From: an uncultured Veillonellaceae bacterium
GTDB taxonomy: Bacteria > Bacillota > Negativicutes > Selenomonadales > Selenomonadaceae
Reading direction: 5' to 3'
Assembly (NCBI GenBank): GCA_902801565.1
Contig: CADCIX010000024.1
Span: 1-41,989, forward strand
DNA: 41,989 nt
Made by a program: the position numbers and the translations under genes. How positions within the stretch are numbered: the first letter of the stretch is position 1; the number at the start of each line of letters is the position of its first letter. Shown piece after piece: positions 25,133-33,700 of this stretch. The notes under the pieces were generated by a model. The model worked only from the letters and a program-made list of their open reading frames with translations, was not told the origin of the DNA and did no database searches.

Positions 25133-26755
25133 TTAATCGGCCAGGAGATCCCTGTGCTTGTTGATGATTTCTCCCATGAGCATTTTTCCACGGATATCCG
25201 GATGGAGACCGTCAATGGAAAAACCGTAATCCATGACAGTATTCGTCTTATCGTAAAAGTAAGGTTCCAAATCGATGAAATAAGGCTGTTCGCGAATATA
25301 GGCATTGATGGTGTTCATTTTGTCATGCCATTCCGGGTCGGTTTCCGCATGGAAGGCATAAGCGATATTTTTTGGATGGATGGGCATGAGTGTGAGGAAA
25401 ATGGGGCGGATGTTGTTCCTGTTGCAAAGATCCCTCATGGCGCGGATGTCGGCAATGACATCTTCCGCAGAGATTTCCTCTGCCCTCAGGCTGTTGGTGC
25501 CTGTGAGGATCAGGAGGTTTTTGGGGTGGAAGGGTATGACATCCTGTTCAAAGCGCTCCAATGAGGTATGGGAAGTATCGCCGCTCCTGCCAAGGTTTAT
25601 GGCAGGAAAATCAAGATAGGTGTTGTAGCTGTATTCCAGTGATGCCGGGGAATAGGACATGGCCCCGCCGCCATGGGTGATGCTGTCGCCGAATACGGCA
25701 GCAAATATGCCTGAGTCATGCTCCTTTACGATGAATTCCTCGGAATCGGAATAGGTGCCGATGGTATTGCCCTTGTCATCGACGCCCCGGACGCGCCAGT
25801 AATATTCCCCGGCATAGGGGCGGGGATATTCGTCATAGCATGCGGAGGCATTGGTGACCGTTTGATGCCAGGCACGGTCTTCTGTGGGAAGGGTGTTGTT
25901 TTCCGCCGCAGGAGGGTGGACCATGAGTTCCACCTCGTAGCGGTTGACTCCATGGAGAGGAATCCATTCGAAGACAGGGTAGAGGGGCTGCTCGAAGTTC
26001 GGCATCTGGTCAAAGTTATTGATGAGAGGATGGTCGGGGAAAGGTTTGGCAGGGTCAATGGTGATGGGCTCTGCATCCGAGAATTCGCCGATGGGTTCAT
26101 GATGGAGTCCCAGGGCCCGTGCGCGCCAGTAAATGACGTTCTGAGCTTTGTAGTAGGGGCGCAGGTCAGCCTGCCATCCGTTGGTAAACACTTCCCTTGT
26201 GCTGTAGAGATGGTTTTTCTTGGAAAGGGCAGTTCCGCCTTCTGCATCCGGCAGCCCGGACAGCAGCTCCACCTCATAGCAGACGGCATTGGGAACGCAA
26301 TGCCATACAAGGAAGGGCATGAGGCTGGCAGGATTTTTTGCGGAATATTTGTAAATCGGCATGGGATGAGCAGGCTGCGGGAAATTGGGATTGGCAATGT
26401 ATTCTGAAGGATCTTTGATGCGGCCAAACATGCCATAGGCTGACACACGGTAGTACATGGGGATGGCCGTGCGGGGAAGATCATAGGAAGAATCCAGGGT
26501 GAATTCGCTGGCAACCATGCGATATTCTGGCGCATCTTTTACCAGGCCGGTGGTCTTGGCATAAATCTCGATTTTGTAGAAACAGGGATAGGGCAGACGT
26601 TCCCAGGAAAGGGAAAGTCTGCCGTCTTCTTCCGGGAGGAAGGTGGTATTCAGGTGCATCTTTGACAATCCCATGACATCTGTCTTTTCGGCGACAAAAA
26701 TGCAAAGCATGGTGAAACTGAATATGATGAATGCAAATGCGACAAATTTTTTCAT
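25133..26755 (-). CDS. Secreted SGNH/GDSL-family hydrolase with fibronectin-like modules
   Basis: The protein has 540 residues. Residues 1-22 form a signal peptide or membrane anchor (MKKFVAFAFIIFSFTML). A beta-rich region (about 40-350) has three or four modules with the W-x-x-V-x-x-A-x-x-Y-x-V-E-L and YYWRVRG pattern, like fibronectin type III domains. The C-terminal SGNH domain has block I FGDSITHG with Ser358, NLGRSGDT (block II glycine), LTGTNSL (block III) and DGLHPD with Asp515 and His518. It is likely an extracytoplasmic esterase, for example an acetyl-esterase on envelope or dietary polysaccharide; the substrate is not deducible. GGAG precedes the start. It follows a small exported protein gene by 27 bases. 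Confidence 0.83.
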   Translation of the reverse strand: MKKFVAFAFIIFSFTMLCIFVAEKTDVMGLSKMHLNTTFLPEEDGRLSLSWERLPYPCFYKIEIYAKTTGLVKDAPEYRMVASEFTLDSSYDLPRTAIPMYYRVSAYGMFGRIKDPSEYIANPNFPQPAHPMPIYKYSAKNPASLMPFLVWHCVPNAVCYEVELLSGLPDAEGGTALSKKNHLYSTREVFTNGWQADLRPYYKAQNVIYWRARALGLHHEPIGEFSDAEPITIDPAKPFPDHPLINNFDQMPNFEQPLYPVFEWIPLHGVNRYEVELMVHPPAAENNTLPTEDRAWHQTVTNASACYDEYPRPYAGEYYWRVRGVDDKGNTIGTYSDSEEFIVKEHDSGIFAAVFGDSITHGGGAMSYSPASLEYSYNTYLDFPAINLGRSGDTSHTSLERFEQDVIPFHPKNLLILTGTNSLRAEEISAEDVIADIRAMRDLCNRNNIRPIFLTLMPIHPKNIAYAFHAETDPEWHDKMNTINAYIREQPYFIDLEPYFYDKTNTVMDYGFSIDGLHPDIRGKMLMGEIINKHRDLLAD

Positions 26756-26782
26756 GAACGCTCCAATAATGTGAAAGGGAAA

Positions 26783-27190
26783 TCAATGGAAGAATGGCAT
26801 TTGGTAGCATTGCTGGAACAGCAAATCGGCGAGCTGTATCTGGCACATGGATATGGGATTTTCATCGGGGTTCAGCCAGTACCATTTTCCGTCCATGCCC
26901 TTGAGATGGATGGTCTGTCTGGCGTAGTGGTAACGGAAGGTCATAGAGCGCACGGTGATAGTCGGGGTGTGGTCTGTGATAAAATAGGTGATGACACTGA
27001 TTTGGTAGCGGGGCGGGTTGTATTCCTCAGGAGAGATGGACTCGAGTTCGAGAAAACACTCGCCGTCCTCATAAGTATAGGCCGATACGAAACCGGGCAT
27101 CTTTGCAAATTCTGCCCTTTGCTCAGGCGTTGCATGGACATTAGCAGAAATCATGCAGAAGAATAGTAGAATTAACAGAATTTTTCTCAT
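26783..27190 (-). CDS. Small exported protein of unknown function
   Basis: The protein has 135 residues with a clear signal peptide (MRKILLILLFFCMISANVHA, cleavage after about residue 20). The mature part is a single small domain rich in aromatic residues, with SVITYFITDHTPTITVRSM, FRYHYARQTIHLKG and KWYWLNPDENP, suggesting a beta-sheet. Two cysteines near the C-terminus (MCQIQLADLLFQQCY) might form a disulfide. GGGGAGG precedes the ATG at 27190; an in-frame upstream ATG at 27223 lacks one. It is the first gene of a two-gene reverse-strand operon with the SGNH hydrolase, so a joint envelope role is likely. I do not recognise the family. Confidence 0.72.
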   Translation of the reverse strand: MRKILLILLFFCMISANVHATPEQRAEFAKMPGFVSAYTYEDGECFLELESISPEEYNPPRYQISVITYFITDHTPTITVRSMTFRYHYARQTIHLKGMDGKWYWLNPDENPISMCQIQLADLLFQQCYQMPFFH

Positions 27191-27213
27191 AAATGCCTCC
27201 CCGTGTTTTCTTG

Positions 27214-27242
27214 ATGATATCATAAAATCTGTTCATAAACAA
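27214..27242 (-). promoter_or_regulatory. Predicted promoter of the exported-protein/SGNH operon
   Basis: On the reverse strand TTGTTT (27237-27242), a 17-base spacer and TATCAT (27214-27219) lie 23 bases before the start at 27190. It diverges from the corrinoid adenosyltransferase gene. Confidence 0.55.
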
Positions 27243-27321
27243 TCATGGAGCAGGAATTTTCAAAGGGATTGCGAAGTATTCAGAAGGGTTTATTAAAAAT
27301 GCGATATGTGAGGTGGCGGAG

Positions 27322-27858
27322 ATGGAGAAAACAGGACTGGTCATTGTCCATACGGGGGACGGCAAGGGCAAGACGACGGCTGCGCTGGGCCTGGCCCTGC
27401 GGGCCTGGGGGGATGGGCTTCGGGTGCTCATCCTGCAGTTCATCAAGGGTGGATGGAACTATGGGGAACTTGAATCCATCAAGAAACTTTCGGCGCTGGG
27501 GGGGCGCATTCAGGTGAGGCAGTGCGGCCTGGGGTTTACCCAAAGGAAAGATGGGCATGAGGCGGAGCACAAGGAAGCTGCCCGGCGGGCATTGCTGGAG
27601 GCGCAGGAAGCCATCGGGAGCGGTGCCTGGGACATGGTCATCCTCGATGAGATCAATTATGCCGTAAAGTTTGGCCTTATCAGCGAGACGGAGGTCATGG
27701 GGCTTTTGGATAAACGCCCCGGTGGCCTGCATCTGGTGCTCACGGGCAGGGATGCCCTGCCGTCCCTTGTGGAACGTGCCGATCTCGTAACGGAGATGCG
27801 GCTTGTGAAGCATCCCTATCAAAAGGGCATTCAGGCGCAGCAGGGCATTGAGTTTTGA
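27322..27858 (+). CDS. cobO: Corrinoid (cob(I)yrinic acid a,c-diamide) adenosyltransferase, CobO/BtuR type
   Basis: The enzyme transfers the 5'-deoxyadenosyl group from ATP to cob(I)alamin or its precursors, making the cofactor used by methylmalonyl-CoA mutase. The 178-residue protein has the family's inverted-orientation P-loop HTGDGKGKTTAALG (residues 10-23), LILQFIKGGWNYGE, MVILDEINYAVKFG with the Walker B-like DE, and LVLTGRDALPSLVERADLVTEM near the end. I chose the ATG at 27322 with AGGTGG upstream; a GTG three codons earlier is possible. No cobalamin riboswitch lies before it, and no other cobalamin biosynthesis gene is in the window, so it may act mainly on salvaged corrinoid. Confidence 0.93.
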   Translation: MEKTGLVIVHTGDGKGKTTAALGLALRAWGDGLRVLILQFIKGGWNYGELESIKKLSALGGRIQVRQCGLGFTQRKDGHEAEHKEAARRALLEAQEAIGSGAWDMVILDEINYAVKFGLISETEVMGLLDKRPGGLHLVLTGRDALPSLVERADLVTEMRLVKHPYQKGIQAQQGIEF

Positions 27859-27877
27859 AGCCCTTGTGGTATATAAT
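27848..27877 (+). promoter_or_regulatory. Possible promoter of the M16 protease gene
   Basis: TTGAGT (27848-27853) and a perfect TATAAT (27872-27877) with an 18-base spacer overlap the end of cobO and precede the protease start by 50 bases. Confidence 0.5.
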
Positions 27878-27926
27878 AGAGAACACGATGTGAATATGGG
27901 TCATGATATTTTATGAGGAGGTTTCC

Positions 27927-30845
27927 ATGAAGATAAATGATGTGGTGCATGGCTTTCGTCTTTTGAAGACGCAGACAATTCCCGAGGCGGATTCCGAGGG
28001 CTTCGAATTCGTTCATGAAAAGACGGGGGCGCGGCTCTTCTATTTGAAGAATGAGGATGACAACAAAGTCTTTTCCATTGCTTTTCGCACGCCTCCAACG
28101 GATGATACGGGCGTGGCGCATATCGTGGAGCATTCCGTTCTCTGCGGTTCCCGCAAGTATCCTTTGAAGGAACCCTTTGTGGAGCTTGTGAAAGGCTCTC
28201 TCAATACGTTCCTCAATGCGATGACCTATCCCGACAAGACCGTGTACCCTGTGGCGAGCCGCAATGACAAGGATTTCCAGAATCTCATGGATGTCTATCT
28301 GGATGCGGTGTTCTACCCTGCCATATACGAGACCCCGGAGATTCTGATGCAGGAAGGCTGGCATTATGAGATTGAGGATGCGGCGGAGCCTTTGGAGTAC
28401 AGCGGTGTCGTGTACAACGAGATGAAGGGGGCGCTCTCTTCCCCGGATGATCTTCTGGAAAGCCGCATCATGGCATCCCTTTATCCGGACACCACCTATG
28501 GCTATGAGTCCGGGGGAGATCCGGAGGCCATACCAAGCCTTACTCAGGAGATGTTCCTGGAGTTCCACAGGAAATACTACCATCCGTCCAACAGCTACAT
28601 CTATCTCTATGGGGATTTGGACATCGACGAGAAGCTGGCCTATCTGGATGGGGAATACCTGTCCCATTTTGACAGGATTCCTGAGCCTTCCCATATTGAA
28701 CGTCAGAAGCCTTTTTCCGAAATGAAGCGGCTGACGGAGAAGTATCCATGTGGTGCGGAAGAGGGTACCAAGGAAAAGACCTTCCTGAGCCTGAATTATA
28801 TCGTTGGGGATGCATTGGATACAGAGGATCTGCTGGGGCTGGATATTCTGGACCATGCCATCCTTCGGACACCGGCAGGCCCGCTCCGCAGGGCGCTTGT
28901 GGATGCGGAGCTTGGGAAGGATGTGGATTCCAATTTTGAGGTGGATCTGCTGCAGCCCATGTTCAGCATCATTATCAACAGCTCGGAGAGGGATAGGGCA
29001 GACAAATTCTATAATGTTGTCATGGACACCTTGCGGAAGCTGGCGAAGGAAGGAATAGACCGCACGCTCATGGAGGCATCCATCAATCTGCTGGAATTCC
29101 GCTTGCGGGAAGCTGATTTCGGCTCGGCTCCCAAGGGCCTTGTCTATGGGCTTCGCAGCCTTCGAAGCTGGCTTTACGATGGAGATCCCGCAGCCCCCCT
29201 TTATTATGAGGATCTGCTGGTGCGCATGAAAAAAGGGCTGGATGATGGCTTTTTCGAGGGGCTGATTGAGAAATATCTGCTGAACAATCCCCATAGGACG
29301 CTTCTGGTCATGGAACCCAGCAAGACCATGGCGGCAGAGAGGGAGAAGGCAGCCAGGGATCTGCTTGCCTCCAGGAAAGCAGAGCTTGATGCCGGGGCGC
29401 TGGAGCGCATCATAAGCGACGCGAAACGTCTCAAGGAACGCCAGCAGAGCCCTGAGACAGAGGAGGCACTGGCGACGATTCCGCTTTTGTACCTTTCCGA
29501 TATCCGCAAGGAGCCGTATGAATATCCTTTGGAGGAAAGAGAGGAGGCCGGAGCGAAGATTCTCTTCAGTGATGTGGAGACCAATGGCATTGCCTATTTG
29601 AACCTCTATTTCGATACTTCCCGTGTCCCCCAGGAGAAACTTTTCTATTTGTACCTTCTCGCCGACTTGATTGGCAGTGTGAGCACAAAGAGCCATTCCT
29701 ATCAGGAACTTGGAAAGCTTCAGGATCTCCACACGGGAGGCATCAGCTATGATGCCGGTGTGAATACCAAGAAGAATGAGCCGGATTCCTTCCAGCCTCT
29801 GTTCAAGGTGAAGGCAAAGGCGCTCATCGGCAAATTGCCGGAACTTGTGTCCCTGCTCTCCGAGATCTTTACGGAGAGCCAGTTCACGGACCGCAAGCGG
29901 GTGAAGGAACTCCTGGAGCAGACACAGGTGACCATTGAGATGAACATGCAGCGTTCTGCCCACAGTCTTGTGGCCGGAAGGATTGCGGGATATCTTTCCC
30001 GGGCAGGCCGGTATGCGGAAGAGGGCGGGCTCCCCATGTACCGTTTCATCAAGGACTTCCTGGCTCATTTCGATGAGCGTTTCCCTGCCTTGCAGTCCAT
30101 CATGGAGGAACTTATGGAGCAGGTGTTCCATAAAAAGAACCTCGTTGTCAGTGTGACCTTGAAGGAGAAGGACTATCCAGCTTTTGCCGGTGTGCTGCCA
30201 AAGCTGGTCAACGGCCTTTCATCAAAAGAATTCCCCTCCGTGGAATATCATTGGAATCTGGAACGGGCAAACGAGGGGCTCATGTCCTCCAGCCGTGTGC
30301 AGTATGTAGGAAAAGGCGCGAACTTCATGAAGCTTGGACATTCTTTTACCGGATCGATGCATGTACTGGAAACCCTGCTTCGTTATGACTACTTCTGGAC
30401 GCGGATCCGGGTGCAGGGAGGTGCCTATGGCGCATTCACGAATTTCAGCCGCAACGGTATGATGTTCTTTGGCTCCTATCGCGACCCGAACCTGAAGGAG
30501 ACACTAAAGGTTTTTGATGAGACTGTAGATTATTTGAAGAATTTCAATGTTTCTGACAGGGAGATGGACAAGTTCATCATTGGAACGATGAGCAATATTG
30601 ATATGCCCTTGACCCCAAAGATGAAGGGAAATGTGGCAGCGGAGTGCTGGCTGAAGGGGATTACGCTGGCTGACCGGCAGAAGAGCCGTGACCAGATTCT
30701 CGGCACACGGCAGCAGGATATCCGGGATTTGGCGAAGATTGTAGAGGACTGCATGAAGGAGAACAATCTCTGCGTATTCGGCAATGAGGAGAAATTGAAG
30801 GAAAACAAGGATTGCTTCGGAAAACTGATTTCTGTGATGGAATGA
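27927..30845 (+). CDS. M16C-family zinc metalloprotease (presequence protease/insulinase-like)
   Basis: The protein has 972 residues. The inverted zinc motif HIVEH (H65, E68, H69) lies in GVAHIVEHSVLCGSRKYPLKEPFVEL, with NTFLNAMTYPDKTVYPVASRN shortly after and the third zinc ligand expected in the EYSGVVYNEMKGALSSPD region. The four-domain layout with a helical hinge around residues 480-520 and the length match the M16C group (PreP, falcilysin), which degrades peptides in a closed chamber. There is no signal peptide, so it probably acts in the cytoplasm on short peptides. GAGGAGG at 27915-27921 selects the ATG at 27927. It is 68 bases after cobO with its own likely promoter. Confidence 0.9.
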   Translation: MKINDVVHGFRLLKTQTIPEADSEGFEFVHEKTGARLFYLKNEDDNKVFSIAFRTPPTDDTGVAHIVEHSVLCGSRKYPLKEPFVELVKGSLNTFLNAMTYPDKTVYPVASRNDKDFQNLMDVYLDAVFYPAIYETPEILMQEGWHYEIEDAAEPLEYSGVVYNEMKGALSSPDDLLESRIMASLYPDTTYGYESGGDPEAIPSLTQEMFLEFHRKYYHPSNSYIYLYGDLDIDEKLAYLDGEYLSHFDRIPEPSHIERQKPFSEMKRLTEKYPCGAEEGTKEKTFLSLNYIVGDALDTEDLLGLDILDHAILRTPAGPLRRALVDAELGKDVDSNFEVDLLQPMFSIIINSSERDRADKFYNVVMDTLRKLAKEGIDRTLMEASINLLEFRLREADFGSAPKGLVYGLRSLRSWLYDGDPAAPLYYEDLLVRMKKGLDDGFFEGLIEKYLLNNPHRTLLVMEPSKTMAAEREKAARDLLASRKAELDAGALERIISDAKRLKERQQSPETEEALATIPLLYLSDIRKEPYEYPLEEREEAGAKILFSDVETNGIAYLNLYFDTSRVPQEKLFYLYLLADLIGSVSTKSHSYQELGKLQDLHTGGISYDAGVNTKKNEPDSFQPLFKVKAKALIGKLPELVSLLSEIFTESQFTDRKRVKELLEQTQVTIEMNMQRSAHSLVAGRIAGYLSRAGRYAEEGGLPMYRFIKDFLAHFDERFPALQSIMEELMEQVFHKKNLVVSVTLKEKDYPAFAGVLPKLVNGLSSKEFPSVEYHWNLERANEGLMSSSRVQYVGKGANFMKLGHSFTGSMHVLETLLRYDYFWTRIRVQGGAYGAFTNFSRNGMMFFGSYRDPNLKETLKVFDETVDYLKNFNVSDREMDKFIIGTMSNIDMPLTPKMKGNVAAECWLKGITLADRQKSRDQILGTRQQDIRDLAKIVEDCMKENNLCVFGNEEKLKENKDCFGKLISVME

Positions 30846-30858
30846 GGGCAATGTATTG

Positions 30859-30887
30859 TTGACTTTAAGCGGCAGTCATGCAATAAT
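30859..30887 (+). promoter_or_regulatory. Predicted promoter of dapA
   Basis: TTGACT (30859-30864), a 17-base spacer and AATAAT (30882-30887) lie 35 bases before the dapA start. Confidence 0.6.
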
Positions 30888-30922
30888 TATGGAGATAACG
30901 GTAGAGTAAAGGGGGATTTTTT

Positions 30923-31810
30923 GTGAAGGATGCGATATTCAAGGGAGCGGGTGTGGCAATCGTTACACCGTTCACGGAAACTGGCATCAATTTCCAGGAA
31001 CTCGGTCGCATGATAGAGGATCAGATCGCCAATGGCACAGATGCCATTATCATCACAGGAACCACTGGCGAGTCTGCAGCCATGACAGACGAGGAGCATC
31101 GGGCGGCCATCAAGTTTGCCGTGGAACAGGTCAAGGGCCGCGTGCCTGTCGTTGCCGGTACGGGTTCCAATGAGACTGCTTATGCGGTTCAGTTGACCGA
31201 GTATGCAGAAAAGGTGGGGGCAGATGCTGCTCTCGTGGTCACCCCTTACTATAACAAGTGCACGCAGAATGGGCTCATCCGTCATTATACGATGATTGCA
31301 GATCATGTGGGGATTCCCCTGATTCTCTATGATGTGCCTTCGCGCACGGGTGTCTCCATCAAGACAGGGACCTATGCCAAGCTGTCAAAGCATCCGCGCA
31401 TTGCAGCCGTAAAGGAGGCAAACGGGGATCTTTCCGCCATCCTGCGCCTCAGGAAGGCCTGTGGTGATAATCTCGACGTGTATTCCGGCAACGACGACCA
31501 GATTGTGCCGATCTTGTCCTTGGGCGGCAAAGGTGTGATTTCCGTCCTTTCCAACGTGGCGCCGCGCCAGACACATGATATCTGTCAGCTTTATTTCGAC
31601 GGCAAGGTGCAGGAGGCGGCGAAGCTCCAGATTGACTATGCAGACCTGATTGATGCATTGTTCTGCGAAGTCAACCCCATCCCCGTGAAAGCAGCCATGC
31701 GTCTTTTGGGATACAATGCAGGTCCTTTGCGCATGCCGTTGACAGATCCGGAACCGGACCATTTGGAACAGATCAGGGCAGCTCTTAAGAATCATGGCTT
31801 GTTGAAGTGA
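30923..31810 (+). CDS. dapA: 4-hydroxy-tetrahydrodipicolinate synthase
   Basis: DapA condenses pyruvate with aspartate semialdehyde, the first committed step to diaminopimelate and lysine. The 295-residue TIM-barrel protein contains GTTGESAAM, VAGTGSNET, VVTPYYNKCTQ (active-site tyrosine), the carboxylate-binding RTG of YDVPSRTGV, and the Schiff-base lysine K164 in AAVKEANGD. The start is a GTG preceded by AAAGGGGGA; this gives the normal N-terminus (FKGAGVAIVTPF). It stands alone here with its own promoter rather than in a lysine operon. Whether it is lysine-inhibited cannot be judged. Confidence 0.95.
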   Translation: MKDAIFKGAGVAIVTPFTETGINFQELGRMIEDQIANGTDAIIITGTTGESAAMTDEEHRAAIKFAVEQVKGRVPVVAGTGSNETAYAVQLTEYAEKVGADAALVVTPYYNKCTQNGLIRHYTMIADHVGIPLILYDVPSRTGVSIKTGTYAKLSKHPRIAAVKEANGDLSAILRLRKACGDNLDVYSGNDDQIVPILSLGGKGVISVLSNVAPRQTHDICQLYFDGKVQEAAKLQIDYADLIDALFCEVNPIPVKAAMRLLGYNAGPLRMPLTDPEPDHLEQIRAALKNHGLLK

Positions 31811-31880
31811 GGAACTGCTAGAAGAATTTGCCGATTTGGTGTAAAATAAAACTATGTTTGTTTACGAGAGGAGATATTTC

Positions 31881-32474
31881 ATGAGAAAACTGGTTCAGAT
31901 GCTCATTGTTGTCTGCATGGTAGTATTTAGTGTCCAGGTTGCTTTTGCAAATTCGGACAAGGTGACGATCCATAAGGACGCAAATGACCAGGACGCGGAT
32001 TTGGCTTCCATTCATCGCCTTGCTATTGGTCTGCCGATGTATACCCCGGTGGATGAAAAGGATCCGACCAAGGAGGAAATTACTCAGGCAATATATGATG
32101 CCAGCAAGGTGGCTCGTTCATATGTCATATCCTATGATATTGCAGCGGATGACATCAAGAGAGATAAGGGCGTTGATATCAAGGCTTTGGATCGTCACAA
32201 GGCGGCTCCCGAATTCAAGAACAATATCGCAAAGTATGCGGATGCCTATGTCATTTTGACGGTGGCAAACAACAATGGCATCACTTGCTTTTTCGATGTC
32301 TACAAGGCAGGGACGGATGATCTCCTCTATACCTATCAGGTCGTTTCGGGCCGTTGGGATAAGGCATCTGTAGAGACTTATAAGAAATTGTCAGAGCAGT
32401 TCTTCAAGAATTTTGAGCGTTCCGCAGATGATCAGCAGAAAAAGGCCGAAAAAGAAGCGAAAAAGAAGAAGTAA
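31881..32474 (+). CDS. Exported protein of unknown function with lysine-rich tail
   Basis: The protein has 197 residues, with a signal peptide at residues 1-23 (MRKLVQMLIVVCMVVFSVQVAFA). The mature domain (about 24-180) is mixed alpha/beta, with SIHRLAIGLPMYTPVDEKDPTKEEI, a helix of QAIYDASKVARSYV, and strands DAYVILTVANN, TCFFDVYKAG and LLYTYQVVSG. The pattern of an alternating strand-rich half resembles small periplasmic proteins of the LptE/CsgG-like type, but I do not assign it. The last 20 residues are Lys/Glu-rich (KAEKEAKKKK). GAGAGGAG before the ATG at 31881 sets the start rather than an ATG 27 bases upstream. It ends in a terminator shared with the convergent glycosyltransferase. Confidence 0.7.
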   Translation: MRKLVQMLIVVCMVVFSVQVAFANSDKVTIHKDANDQDADLASIHRLAIGLPMYTPVDEKDPTKEEITQAIYDASKVARSYVISYDIAADDIKRDKGVDIKALDRHKAAPEFKNNIAKYADAYVILTVANNNGITCFFDVYKAGTDDLLYTYQVVSGRWDKASVETYKKLSEQFFKNFERSADDQQKKAEKEAKKKK

Positions 32475-32480
32475 CAGAAA

Positions 32481-32516
32481 AGAGAGATATCGCTTTGGCG
32501 CGATACCTCTCTTTTT
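32481..32516. terminator. Bidirectional terminator between convergent genes
   Basis: AGAGAGATATCGC (32481-32493) pairs with GCGATACCTCTCT (32500-32512) with one mismatch and a six-base loop. It is flanked by A residues on the left and TTTTT on the right, so it can terminate transcription from both sides. Confidence 0.85.
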
Positions 32517-32519
32517 CGT

Positions 32520-33347
32520 TCAATCGTGGGCCAGGTAGATGGGCTTGATCTTTGCATCCTCGGCATCTTCCCTGGAAATGTATCCGTATCGTACCATGGC
32601 ATCCAGGACGATGAATTGGCGTTTCTTTGCCATGAGGAAGTCCACGTAGGGAGAATAGAGGGACGGGGCATTGGGAAGCCCCGCCAGCATGGCGGCTTCC
32701 GCAAGGGAAAGCTCGTCTGCATCCTTGCCGAAATACCCGTTGGAAGCGTCATGGATGCCATAGAAGTTCGATCCGAAATAGATGGTGTTGAGATAAAGCT
32801 CAAGGATCTCGTCCTTGGAATAGTTTGCTTCCATGGCAAGGGACAGCATCAGCTCCTCGGCTTTCCTGCCGAAGGATTGCTCCTGTGACAGGAACAGGTT
32901 TTTCACAAGCTGCTGGGTGATGGTGCTGGCACCCTCCTCAATCTGCCCGTACTGGAGATTCACGAGGGAAGCCCTGGCAATGCCTTCAGGATCGAATCCG
33001 TGATGGGAGTAGAATCGATTGTCTTCGACCGCTATGACAGCATGCTGCAGGTCCGTGGAAATCCTGTCAATCGTGACATAGGTTTCTTGCCGGATATGCC
33101 GGTTTACTGCCCGTTTGAGAAAGACGACGCGACTGATGCGATCGGAGAGTTCTGGCTCATCAGGTTCATCCTCTCTTGCATTGGAAGGAAGCTCTTTTTC
33201 CTCGCGAGGCAGGAAGTCGCCGATTCCCTGCCATGTGCGGGGATGGAAGATGTTGAGTCCTCCGCTCAGGAAAAACGTCAGGCAGAAGACGAGCATGAGG
33301 AAGCCAAGAAACCGGAAAAGACGGCCAAGTTTTCGTTTTTTCTTCAT
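32520..33347 (-). CDS. mtgA: Monofunctional peptidoglycan glycosyltransferase (GT51)
   Basis: The enzyme polymerises lipid II into glycan strands on the outer face of the inner membrane. The 275-residue protein has one N-terminal membrane segment (about residues 9-28) and then a GT51 domain. Visible signatures are AVEDNRFYSHHGFD with catalytic Glu108, EGASTITQQLVKNLFL, EELMLSLAMEANYSKDEILELYLN, YFGKDADELSLAEAAMLAGLPNAPS and the closing SPY. No transpeptidase domain follows, so it is the monofunctional type rather than a class A PBP. AAGGAG lies six bases before the ATG. Its predicted -35 element is inside one of the intergenic palindromic repeats. Confidence 0.92.
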   Translation of the reverse strand: MKKKRKLGRLFRFLGFLMLVFCLTFFLSGGLNIFHPRTWQGIGDFLPREEKELPSNAREDEPDEPELSDRISRVVFLKRAVNRHIRQETYVTIDRISTDLQHAVIAVEDNRFYSHHGFDPEGIARASLVNLQYGQIEEGASTITQQLVKNLFLSQEQSFGRKAEELMLSLAMEANYSKDEILELYLNTIYFGSNFYGIHDASNGYFGKDADELSLAEAAMLAGLPNAPSLYSPYVDFLMAKKRQFIVLDAMVRYGYISREDAEDAKIKPIYLAHD

Positions 33348-33374
33348 GAAAAGCTCCTTTCACATATCTATGGT

Positions 33375-33403
33375 ATTATAACGCATTGTTCAAATTTTGC
33401 CAA
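33375..33403 (-). promoter_or_regulatory. Predicted promoter of mtgA, embedded in a repeat copy
   Basis: On the reverse strand TTGGCA (33398-33403), a 17-base spacer and TATAAT (33375-33380) form a near-consensus promoter 28 bases before mtgA. The -35 element is part of the palindrome ATTTTGCC-aaa-GGCAAAAT. Confidence 0.65.
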
Positions 33404-33680
33404 AGGCAAAATATACTTATTGACGTTTCGACACGGTGTATGCCGTGTCATAACGCATTGCGACGCGAAGCTAGTCCCCGGAGGGGATTCAGATTTTGCC
33501 AAAGGCAAAATATACCAATTGACGTTTCGACAGGCTTGTCCTGTCATAACGCATTGCGACGCGAAGCTAGTGTCCCGCCTCGTTCATATCCATAATAATT
33601 GCCCGATATGCAGTCATCTGCGTTGTCATCGTCAGTTGGCGTAGCCACCGCGATTCAAATTTTGCCAAAGGCAAAATATA
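33378..33680. repeat. Cluster of palindromic intergenic repeats between mtgA and argC
   Basis: Three exact copies of ATTTTGCCAAAGGCAAAAT plus ATA lie at 33394-33415, 33493-33514 and 33659-33680. TTGACGTTTCGACA occurs at 33420-33433 and 33519-33532. The 26-base block that begins ATAACGCATTGCG and ends GAAGCTAGT occurs at 33450-33475 and 33546-33571, with an 11-base truncated copy at 33378-33388. One complete unit spans 33450-33545 (96 bases). Within the units a hairpin GACACGG/CCGTGTC in one copy is replaced by GACAGG/CCTGTC in the other. The stretch has no gene. From 33572 to 33651 there is unique sequence with nothing recognised. Confidence 0.9.
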
Positions 33681-33700
33681 GGGGAATTTAAGATTTTGGA

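Noticed and set aside
27243-27321. A second cobalamin riboswitch before cobO
   Set aside because: No B12 box or conserved core motif is present in the short upstream region.
33378-33680. Palindromic repeats considered as CRISPR
   Set aside because: Spacing is irregular, the intervening sequence is itself partly repeated, and no cas gene is present.
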